Below, in pieces: positions 16,064-21,231 of a stretch of 21,231 nt of DNA. A program made the translations under genes and the position numbers. Origin of the DNA: Pseudomonadota bacterium (GTDB lineage: Bacteria; Pseudomonadota; Gammaproteobacteria; UBA4575); the NCBI GenBank assembly GCA_009839635.1, contig VXPJ01000011.1, positions 1 through 21,231 on the forward strand. Reading direction: 5' to 3'. The notes under the pieces were generated by a model, which worked only from the letters and a program-made list of their open reading frames with translations, was not told the DNA's origin and did no database searches. How positions within the stretch are numbered: the first letter of the stretch is position 1; each line of letters starts with the position of its first letter.

Positions 16064-16345
16064 TTGGTCAGCATCTCTCAAGGCATCGATATAGGCTGTA
16101 CGACCTCTCGGATCGGCCTGCAGATCGAAGCTGCTGTTGCCGACTACCTAGGCATGCTTCAGGCTGAGCTGACAGGTAATTCAGTAGTTAAAGCAGTGCA
16201 CAATCGGATGCTTCAGGCACAGATCGGCCGCTCGAAAGGCTCAATTGAATACAAGCATCAAAATATCAGTGCTGTCCTCGAAAAACTTGGTTTGCCCTAC
16301 ATCAAGGGTTACAAGCCTGCAACGCACTATCAGAGAGTTTTCTAA
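16064..16345 (+). pseudogene. Truncated N-terminal domain of a restriction-type/HNH-associated protein
   Basis: The 93-residue frame contains a recognisable segment, IEAAVADYLGMLQAELTG, then GSIEYKHQNISAVLEKLG and LPYIKGYKPATHYQ. From memory, similar segments form the N-terminal head of much longer proteins, such as HNH or McrA/DUF3883-type proteins of defence loci, where NYQ-like residues lead into the rest of the protein. Here the frame stops right after this point and very AT-rich DNA follows, with no continuation in any frame. The start is also damaged: the best ribosome site faces ATA, leaving only TTG 16064. It is therefore most likely a remnant. A short stand-alone domain protein is the alternative. 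Confidence 0.5.
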
Positions 16346-16395
16346 TATACAGGATTTTAAGATTTTTATATAAAATTAAATTTGTTTATGATAGG
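16346..16395. other. Very AT-rich junction
   Basis: Only 8 of these 50 bases are G or C, against the GC-rich surroundings. The stretch directly follows the truncated fragment and precedes the methyltransferase-like gene, as expected at a recombination boundary or decayed mobile DNA. Confidence 0.6.
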
Positions 16396-16479
16396 CTGCC
16401 AACTAATCGGGATAGTCCCCATCATTTACATCCGGAACATGGTTCTCCTGCATCGCATTGACGAGTTCGAGTCCGCCTG

Positions 16480-17205
16480 ATGCGCGTCCTGCAAGCCATT
16501 GGCGCGGGATTTCGCGGAAGCGGACTTGGTCTCTTCCTGAAGCGCTGTGCCTCGAATCCTCGCCGGATCGGCGCGATCCTGCCGAGCGCGAAGCCAGTAG
16601 CCCGGACCATGGCACGCGCGAGCGTAGAGGCTCGATGGGGCGCGGGCCCGGTCGTCGAGCTCGGCCCCGGAACAGGCAGCATCACCCGAGCCCTTCTCGC
16701 GAGCGGAATCGAGGAGGAGGAGTTCGTGCTCGTCGAGCGGGATCGAGAGCTCTGTCGGTGGCTCAAGCATAAATTCCCCCGCGCCGTGGTAGTCGAAGGC
16801 GAGGCGACGAGAATCGGCGCCATCCTCGACGAGCGTTCCGTCGGCACGCCTTCGGTGGTGGTCTCCTCCCTTCCGCTTCTCAACCTGGAGGAGGACGAAC
16901 GCGATGCAATAGTCCGGGAAAACCTCGACGTGCTGCCGCGCGCAGGTGCGATCGTGCAGTTAACGTATGCGCGGCATCCCGCCGTCGCGTGTGAACGCCT
17001 CGGCGTTTCGTGTCGCAGGGTCGGGTTCGAGGCGCTCAACGTTCCACCGGCCAGCGTGTGGCGGATCCGACGGTCGCATGGGTGGGCAGCCAAGCGTGGT
17101 TCCGAAACCCACGTGCCGCAAAAGCGGCTCCGTCGTTCCGAGCATGTCTGTCGCAAAGACCCGAATGCCCCATACACTGTCGAGCTTGACGAAGAGGAAG
17201 CATGA
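16480..17205 (+). CDS. Phospholipid N-methyltransferase-like (PmtA type) SAM-dependent methyltransferase
   Basis: The frame encodes 241 residues. Residues about 18-198 match the Rhodobacter-type PmtA/rRNA dimethylase-like fold: NPRRIGAILPSAKPVARTMA near 26-45, SAM motif I VVELGPGTGSITRALL (58-73), an acidic ELVERD-like turn (FVLVERDRE, 82-90), VVSSLPLLNL (127-136) and the end motif NVPPASVWRIRR (187-198). Such enzymes methylate phosphatidylethanolamine towards phosphatidylcholine, but close relatives modify other substrates. Known family members end soon after the VWR-RR motif. Here 43 further residues follow, ending in ELDEEEA, with no family resemblance, so the 3' end may have been fused to foreign sequence. 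The ribosome site is weak. The DNA around it is patchy in composition, consistent with acquisition by transfer. Confidence 0.75.
   Translation: MRVLQAIGAGFRGSGLGLFLKRCASNPRRIGAILPSAKPVARTMARASVEARWGAGPVVELGPGTGSITRALLASGIEEEEFVLVERDRELCRWLKHKFPRAVVVEGEATRIGAILDERSVGTPSVVVSSLPLLNLEEDERDAIVRENLDVLPRAGAIVQLTYARHPAVACERLGVSCRRVGFEALNVPPASVWRIRRSHGWAAKRGSETHVPQKRLRRSEHVCRKDPNAPYTVELDEEEA
17115..17128 (+). repeat. GC hairpin within the methyltransferase tail
   Basis: GCCGC-AAAA-GCGGC is a perfect 5-bp stem with a 4-base loop. It lies inside the non-homologous tail of the methyltransferase-like frame. No T-run follows, so it is not a standard terminator. Confidence 0.5.
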
Positions 17206-17398
17206 CCTTGATTGCGCCAGGCGAGGCTTGGTGACGGAGGACGCCATATCAAGCCTGCCTGGAATCCTGCCAAGCGATCACGCGCACTGGAATCAGTTTT
17301 CGAGTCGGTCTGCCTGCAGCGTTCCAAGCTCAGACGGGATCAGCAGGCTCCTGAATGGGACGGGTGAAGGTGTCATCTTGCACCCCTGAATGTCTGGA

Positions 17399-17635
17399 CT
17401 ATGATCCTTTTTTACTCTTCGTGGTATCGCCGGTCTCCGTCATGGCCCCTCTGAGCTTTTTTCGCATCTTGCCTATACTTTGAACACACTTGGTATGTTC
17501 TTCCGAAGGCAAACTGAACTTTTGGAGCGTGTACGTCATCTCTTCCTGTAACGACTTAAGGTCTTCCCGTACCTCAGCCATAACCAGGTTCATACTGTCA
17601 ATTTTAGCCGTTAAAGCCGAAGTTTTTTTACCCAT
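17399..17635 (-). CDS. Small Lys-rich coiled-coil protein of unknown function
   Basis: I do not recognise this 78-residue protein. It is mostly helical by appearance, with a coiled-coil-like central part (SMNLVMAEVREDLKSLQEEM, 14-33) and a basic C-terminus ending in TTKSKKGS. There is no signal peptide or membrane segment. ATG 17635 is preferred because GGAGAG lies 11 bases upstream; a GTG at 17698 in the same frame would add 21 residues but has its AGGA too close. Base composition is more AT-rich than the neighbours. It stands alone on the minus strand within the mixed region and could be part of decayed mobile DNA or a short accessory protein. Confidence 0.5.
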   Translation of the reverse strand: MGKKTSALTAKIDSMNLVMAEVREDLKSLQEEMTYTLQKFSLPSEEHTKCVQSIGKMRKKLRGAMTETGDTTKSKKGS

Positions 17636-17643
17636 AAATTTAG

Positions 17644-17685
17644 TTACTCTCCAATTTTCTTTGGTTTGCCTTGCATCGCCAGCAT
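17644..17685 (-). other. Possible 13-codon leader ORF before the small protein
   Basis: A short frame encodes MLAMQGKPKKIGE. It has AGGAAG about 12 bases upstream, and its last codons overlap the GGAGAG site of the downstream small gene, so translation of the two could be linked. A frame this short can arise by chance. Confidence 0.2.
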
Positions 17686-17703
17686 CAATTACTTTCACTT
17701 CCT

Positions 17704-17723
17704 GTAAAGTGGGGGCTCTTTAC
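17704..17723 (-). repeat. Perfect 6-bp inverted repeat upstream of the small ORF
   Basis: GTAAAG and CTTTAC flank an 8-base loop. On the minus strand the hairpin comes directly before AGGAAG, so it could affect translation of the leader or small ORF. On the plus strand it is followed by TTTAATT, which is poor for a terminator. Confidence 0.4.
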
Positions 17724-18102
17724 TTTAATTCAAGAGAATATTGACAATACTCCCGTACCCCAGGTTCCCTGTGAGTACAAGTTCGTCTCATATTACGTTA
17801 TTCGTGTGCTGCCTTTGTTACAAGGCCAAAATCTGATGACAGGCTCTCAGGAAAATGGCTGTAGATGACTGCTTCACTCGTTACAAGCTCGAAGTGGCCA
17901 TTTTGGAAGCGCTGCTATGACTTTGATGGAGCACTTTGTCGTCAGGCATGTGAAGCGCAGAAATGAGAATTTTGGGGATCAGCGTTGCAAAGAAGGACGA
18001 TCAAGCCGCATGATGTTCCAGGTGCTTGGTAACCGAATATCTGAATGAACCTTCGGGTGATGTACAGATTAGACATCTCGAGTGAGGGGAACCCTTTTGG
18101 TA

Positions 18103-19239
18103 ATGCCTGTTAGGAATCTCATTGCATCATTCACCACTGCCTTGATGGTTTTCTCCTTGGGCCACCCGATTGATGCTGTCGAGTTGGTTGGCACTTTCGA
18201 CTCGGCCAAACACCGGTTTCAGCTAGTCAAGTTGACCGGCGGACTTGAACATCCGTGGGGTCTGGCCTTTTTGCCGGATGGGTCCATGCTTGTGACCGAG
18301 CGCCCGGGCCGTTTGCGGCGCATCGTGCAAGGCCGTCTGGATCCAGAGCCCGTAGTCGGGGTTCCACAGGTCTATGCAAGCGGTCAGGGAGGGCTGCTCG
18401 ATGTCGTACCCCATCCGCGTTTTGACGAGAACCACCTGATCTACCTGTCGTATGCAAGCCCGGGCAAAGGAGGAGGGGCCACTGCCGTGGCCCGTGGCCA
18501 ACTGGTCGGCAACCGCCTCGAGAATGTCGAGGAGCTCTACGTGGCATCTCCTCGTACCCGTGGCAGCCGTCATTTCGGTTCCCGCCTTGTGTTTTCAGAT
18601 GGGTACCTTTACATCACCGCCGGTGAGCGCGGCGACCCGGACCGAGCCCAGGCACTGGGCGATCCGGCGGGTTCCGTGATCCGCCTGCATGAGGACGGGC
18701 GCATTCCTGTGGACAATCCGTTTGTTGACCAGCCGGGTGCAAGCGCGGAGATCTACACGTATGGCAACCGCAACCCGCAGGGCATGACAAAGGACCCGGT
18801 GACAGGAAAGATTTACCTGGTCGAGCACGGTCCCAAGGGGGGAGATGAGCTGAACCTGATCGAGTCCGGGGTGAACTACGGCTGGCCGGTGGTCACCTAT
18901 GGCCTGAGCTATTCCGGCTTCAAGATCGGCGAGGGCACACACAAGGCGGGCATGACCCAGCCCGTGCATTACTGGACACCCTCGATCTCGCCCTCCGGGA
19001 TGATGATCTACGACGGGGATGCCTTCCCGAACTGGCGCGGCAGCTTTTTCATCGGGGCACTTTCTGGCAGGTTGCTGGACCGGCTTGAGATCCGGGATGG
19101 AAAAGTGTCCGTCGAAGAGCGCCTGCTTGAGGACTGGGGACGGCGAATCCGGGACGTGCGCGAGGGGCCGGACGGGCTGATCTACCTGCTCACGGATGCC
19201 CGAAACGGCATGCTTTTGCGCCTTGAGCCGGCCGAGTAG
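18103..19239 (+). CDS. Periplasmic PQQ-dependent sugar dehydrogenase (GSDH/YliI family)
   Basis: The 378-residue protein has an N-terminal signal peptide (LIASFTTALMVFSLGHPIDA) and a six-bladed propeller of the soluble glucose/sorbosone dehydrogenase family, which oxidises aldoses using PQQ and Ca2+ in the periplasm. Family motifs: HPWGLAFLPDGSMLVTERPG (50-69), GQGGLLDVVPHPRF (94-107), His157 in SRHFGSRLVF, the PQQ-contact motif YGNRNPQG (Arg223, Asn224, Gln226), EHGPKGGDELN (241-251), and the C-terminal WGRRIRDV with Arg348/Arg350. ATG 18103 follows AGGGGA at 12 bases; an in-frame GTG at 18082 would add seven residues. The next gene starts 6 bases after the stop, so the two are translationally coupled. 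No PQQ biosynthesis gene is in the window. Confidence 0.9.
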   Translation: MPVRNLIASFTTALMVFSLGHPIDAVELVGTFDSAKHRFQLVKLTGGLEHPWGLAFLPDGSMLVTERPGRLRRIVQGRLDPEPVVGVPQVYASGQGGLLDVVPHPRFDENHLIYLSYASPGKGGGATAVARGQLVGNRLENVEELYVASPRTRGSRHFGSRLVFSDGYLYITAGERGDPDRAQALGDPAGSVIRLHEDGRIPVDNPFVDQPGASAEIYTYGNRNPQGMTKDPVTGKIYLVEHGPKGGDELNLIESGVNYGWPVVTYGLSYSGFKIGEGTHKAGMTQPVHYWTPSISPSGMMIYDGDAFPNWRGSFFIGALSGRLLDRLEIRDGKVSVEERLLEDWGRRIRDVREGPDGLIYLLTDARNGMLLRLEPAE

Positions 19240-19245
19240 GGCAGC

Positions 19246-20031
19246 ATGAGAGAAGCCCGGCGAGTGGTGATTCTGCCCGCCCGACTGCGTGCAAGTGCCC
19301 TGTTTTTGGCCGTCCTTGCCCTTGTGCTCACCTGTGCGCTGCAGGCAAGCGAAACGGAAATCGCTTCACGTGAAGCGGCAGAGGATCCAGACACGATCTC
19401 CGATGCCAGGGTACTGGCCGATCGCATGCTTCGAAGACAAAGCCCCGGATTGTTGCTGGATCCGGAGCGACGGGACCGGCTCAGCCAGGAAATCGGGCAA
19501 GTCCTGGGCCAGCTCCGGGAGGCATACCCAAAGACCTGGGAGGTTTCGGCGAGAATGGATCACAGGCCCGGGATGCTGCTGGTCGGCCTGAAGCCCGCCC
19601 TGCTTGCCACCCTGGCATTGGCTGAGCGGGAAAATAGCACGCTGACCGGCAATGCGGAGTTCGATGCCCTGAATGAACGTCTCGGCCTGTCCGATGCGCA
19701 AGTCTTTCGCCGCGCAGGGGTTGCAGCACTGCACTTTGCAAAGTACGTCAATCTGGAGACGGCTTCCAAGACATACCGCAAGATCCCCGGGGTAATGTTT
19801 GCCGAGCCCGATGCCCAGCTCGGCGATGGCCCGGACATCGAAGTGGTCGAGGTTCAGGGGATCTGGTATGTGGTCATGCGCGAGGCCTGGGGCGATTGCG
19901 TGTCTGGGTGTACCCATGAGGAGCTTTCCTTCTACAGCGTCGAAAATGGCAAGGCACACCGTGTTGAAGCGCAGCAGGCACTTCAAGAGGCTGCATTCGC
20001 TAAACTGGCCCAAATCCGGGGATGGGATTGA
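19246..20031 (+). CDS. Secreted protein of unknown function, coupled to the sugar dehydrogenase
   Basis: This 261-residue protein begins with a signal peptide (SALFLAVLALVLTCALQASE). I do not recognise a named family with certainty. A middle region, KIPGVMFAEPDAQLGDGPDI (179-198), resembles the AEP-type end of inhibitor/propeptide-like domains found before some secreted proteases. It is followed by IWYVVMREAWGDCVSGCTHE (206-225), where Cys218 and Cys222 could form a disulfide. It starts 6 bases after the sugar dehydrogenase stop, implying co-translation and probably a shared periplasmic process. It ends 60 bases before tRNA-His. No catalytic motif is evident. Confidence 0.8.
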   Translation: MREARRVVILPARLRASALFLAVLALVLTCALQASETEIASREAAEDPDTISDARVLADRMLRRQSPGLLLDPERRDRLSQEIGQVLGQLREAYPKTWEVSARMDHRPGMLLVGLKPALLATLALAERENSTLTGNAEFDALNERLGLSDAQVFRRAGVAALHFAKYVNLETASKTYRKIPGVMFAEPDAQLGDGPDIEVVEVQGIWYVVMREAWGDCVSGCTHEELSFYSVENGKAHRVEAQQALQEAAFAKLAQIRGWD

Positions 20032-20046
20032 ACGTCCGGGCTGCCA

Positions 20047-20067
20047 CAGGTGGAGCTATGGCATGCC
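20047..20067 (+). repeat. Upstream motif shared with tRNA-Leu (copy 1, before tRNA-His)
   Basis: CAGGTGG, then AGC, then TATGGCATGCC lies 24 bases before tRNA-His. The same two blocks without the AGC occur before tRNA-Leu. Bases 20058-20069 form the perfect palindrome ATGGCATGCCAT. Confidence 0.7.
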
Positions 20068-20091
20068 ATGCGTTAACATCAATCCCCCCGT

Positions 20092-20168
20092 GGTGAGCGT
20101 AGCTCAGTTGGTAGAGCGCAGGATTGTGGTTCCTGTGGTCGTGGGTTCGATCCCCATCGCTCACCCCA
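20092..20168 (+). tRNA. tRNA-His (GTG) with encoded G-1 and CCA
   Basis: This is a complete 77-base gene. G at 20092 is the extra 5' base (G-1) that pairs with discriminator C, the hallmark of tRNA-His. Acceptor stem is GTGAGCG/CGCTCAC; anticodon stem CAGGA/TCCTG encloses TTGTGGT, giving GTG. CCA is encoded (20166-20168). The last 8 bases overlap the end of the convergent protease gene. A run of six T (20175-20180) follows and may help termination. Confidence 0.97.
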
Positions 20169-21054
20169 TTCCAGTTTTTTCTCCAGCCGGGCGGCTGATT
20201 CCCAGATAGAGTGCAATGGCCAACGCCAGGAACACGACCGCCAGGTATCCGATCACCTGATCGTAGGTCCCAGCCAAAAAGGCATAGGCCGAGTCGTCAT
20301 TCGAGTTGGTGACCCGCTTGAATACCTTGATGGCAAACACCCAGCCAGTGTGCATTCCAATGCACAGGGACAGACGGTTGCTGCGTACCCGTATCAGGGC
20401 AAGCAGCAGGCCTGCAGCGAACAGGGCCAGGAATGAATCGAACACCTGCAGGGGGCTGGACAGGAAGGCAAATGCATCCAAAAGCAGTGCAAAACCACTT
20501 GTCCAGTTGAGTGTGTCCGGGTCCATATGCATTTCAGGTTGCAGGAAATGCACCAGTGCGTAAAAAAAGCTCGTTGAGATCACCGCTAGGGACACGGTGC
20601 CCTGTCGAAGCACTGCAGTGAGCAAGGCGCCCCGGAAAAAGGTCTCTTCAATCAGCGCCACAGCTGCACCCGAGACGAGTGCGGTGACCAGCAGGACAGC
20701 TACGCTTGGCAAGGACCAGTCCCATTGCAGGTCCAGGACCCGGTCTTGCGACAGCAACAGGCCTGCCACGACCGGCCCCATGATCAGCAGGCCCGCGCCA
20801 AATCCTTGCAGGCCGTCTTTGAAGAACTGCGCGCCCCCTGCAGGAAAGCCGACATCCTGCCAGGTGCGAAAACCGAATTTTCGAAACAGGGCCAGCAGGG
20901 TGAGAATGCCAAGGCCCAGCACCGTGCGGTTGGCGACCCGCTCGAATTCCGGTTCGAGGACGAGGCTGAACAGGGTATACACGGGATAGGCCAGAACTGC
21001 CCCCGCGATCAGTACGCAGGCAAAAAGGAGAACAAATACAAACAGTGCGTACAT
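20161..21054 (-). CDS. CPBP family intramembrane glutamic protease (CAAX/Abi type)
   Basis: The 297-residue membrane protein has about eight hydrophobic segments. The CPBP motifs are in order: EETFFRG (Glu136, Glu137, Arg141), the FxxxH-like motif FFYALVHF (163-170, His169), and GMHTGWVF (His235). These residues form the intramembrane active site in Rce1-type proteases. Bacterial members process peptides or modify membrane proteins, and some are linked to bacteriocin immunity; the target here is unknown. The stop codon (20161-20163) lies inside the tRNA-His acceptor stem on the opposite strand. The C-terminal tail after the last helix (SRPAGEKTGMG) is short and may have been formed by the junction with the tRNA. 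ATG 21054 has only a weak ribosome site. Confidence 0.88.
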   Translation of the reverse strand: MYALFVFVLLFACVLIAGAVLAYPVYTLFSLVLEPEFERVANRTVLGLGILTLLALFRKFGFRTWQDVGFPAGGAQFFKDGLQGFGAGLLIMGPVVAGLLLSQDRVLDLQWDWSLPSVAVLLVTALVSGAAVALIEETFFRGALLTAVLRQGTVSLAVISTSFFYALVHFLQPEMHMDPDTLNWTSGFALLLDAFAFLSSPLQVFDSFLALFAAGLLLALIRVRSNRLSLCIGMHTGWVFAIKVFKRVTNSNDDSAYAFLAGTYDQVIGYLAVVFLALAIALYLGISRPAGEKTGMG

Positions 21055-21124
21055 GCGGGATCAGACCGGCCTCAGGTCAGGAAGCCCTGTCACAGGTTCA
21101 AATCCGGGGACGGGCTTGCGGGTA

Positions 21125-21130
21125 TATAAT
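21125..21130 (+). promoter_or_regulatory. Perfect -10 box (TATAAT) of the tRNA-Leu promoter
   Basis: TATAAT occurs about 50 bases before tRNA-Leu. No good -35 lies at 16-18 bases. It suggests that tRNA-Leu is transcribed on its own rather than with tRNA-His. A CPBP promoter could share this region on the other strand. Confidence 0.45.
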
Positions 21131-21146
21131 ACAGGGTAATGGATGC

Positions 21147-21164
21147 CAGGTGGTATGGCATGCC
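21147..21164 (+). repeat. Upstream motif shared with tRNA-His (copy 2, before tRNA-Leu)
   Basis: CAGGTGG directly followed by TATGGCATGCC, 14 bases before tRNA-Leu and just downstream of the TATAAT box, so it would lie in the transcribed leader. Confidence 0.7.
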
Positions 21165-21177
21165 GGGGTTCTGGGGA

Positions 21178-21231
<54 letters not shown>

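Larger units (their letters stand above)
17636..18102. other. 467-base interval without a convincing gene
   Basis: Apart from the possible leader peptide and a hairpin near its left end, this interval shows only short frames (for example a 43-codon frame starting at 17917), an 8-base direct repeat GTTACAAG (17817-17824 and 17880-17887), and an inverted pair CCAAAAT/ATTTTGG (17826-17832 and 17900-17906). TTGACA at 17741-17746 has no matching -10. It looks like degraded or regulatory DNA. The promoter of the sugar dehydrogenase should be near its right end, but none is obvious. Confidence 0.5.

Noticed and set aside
16422..17327. 301-codon minus-strand open frame across the methyltransferase
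   Set aside because: Arg/Ser/Pro-rich translation without motifs; the plus frame has SAM-binding motifs in the right order.

Overview
The window looks like chromosomal DNA of a gammaproteobacterium, probably a free-living aquatic one. The evidence is the set of tRNA genes (Pro-TGG, Arg-TCT, His-GTG, Leu-TAG, all on the + strand and in that order), the GC-rich coding style, and protein families such as FetB, LpxL-type acyltransferase, DUF1302/DUF1329 and a TolC-less RND exporter. No genus can be named from the sequence alone.

Layout. Bases 1-61 are the 3' part of tRNA-Pro. Block 1 (328-7572) holds a SulP transporter with STAS and CAP-like domains, an OsmC protein and a SRAP (YedK/HMCES-type) protein in likely operon, a fatty acyl-AMP ligase fused to an acyl carrier domain, a convergent and overlapping LpxL-like acyltransferase, and a lone FetB-type permease. 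tRNA-Arg (7601-7674) follows. Block 2 (7702-20031) starts with a lytic-transglycosylase-like lipoprotein. Next is a four-gene minus-strand operon, transcribed DUF1302 > DUF1329 > YCF48-like propeller > RND exporter, then a secreted HNH nuclease. About 2.1 kb of patchy, partly AT-rich DNA (15936-18102) carries a truncated gene fragment, a phospholipid-methyltransferase-like gene with an odd tail, and a small Lys-rich coiled-coil ORF. A PQQ-type sugar dehydrogenase coupled to an unknown secreted protein closes the block. tRNA-His (20092-20168), a convergent CPBP membrane protease and the 5' part of tRNA-Leu end the window.

How it fits together. The clearest multi-gene system is the envelope operon 8390-14985. 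It combines a predicted outer-membrane protein (DUF1302), a periplasmic LolB-like protein (DUF1329), a periplasmic propeller (YCF48) and an inner-membrane RND pump, which suggests transport of a hydrophobic molecule between the membranes; the substrate is unknown. The acyl-AMP ligase/ACP fusion and the LpxL-like enzyme, which lacks the usual catalytic Glu, may form a separate acyl-transfer pair.

The most unusual large-scale feature is that four collinear tRNA genes, which in related bacteria often sit together, are separated here by blocks of unrelated genes. The tRNA-Arg gene has lost its encoded CCA exactly at the junction with block 2. tRNA-His and tRNA-Leu share an upstream sequence motif, and the protease gene between them runs into the tRNA-His acceptor stem.
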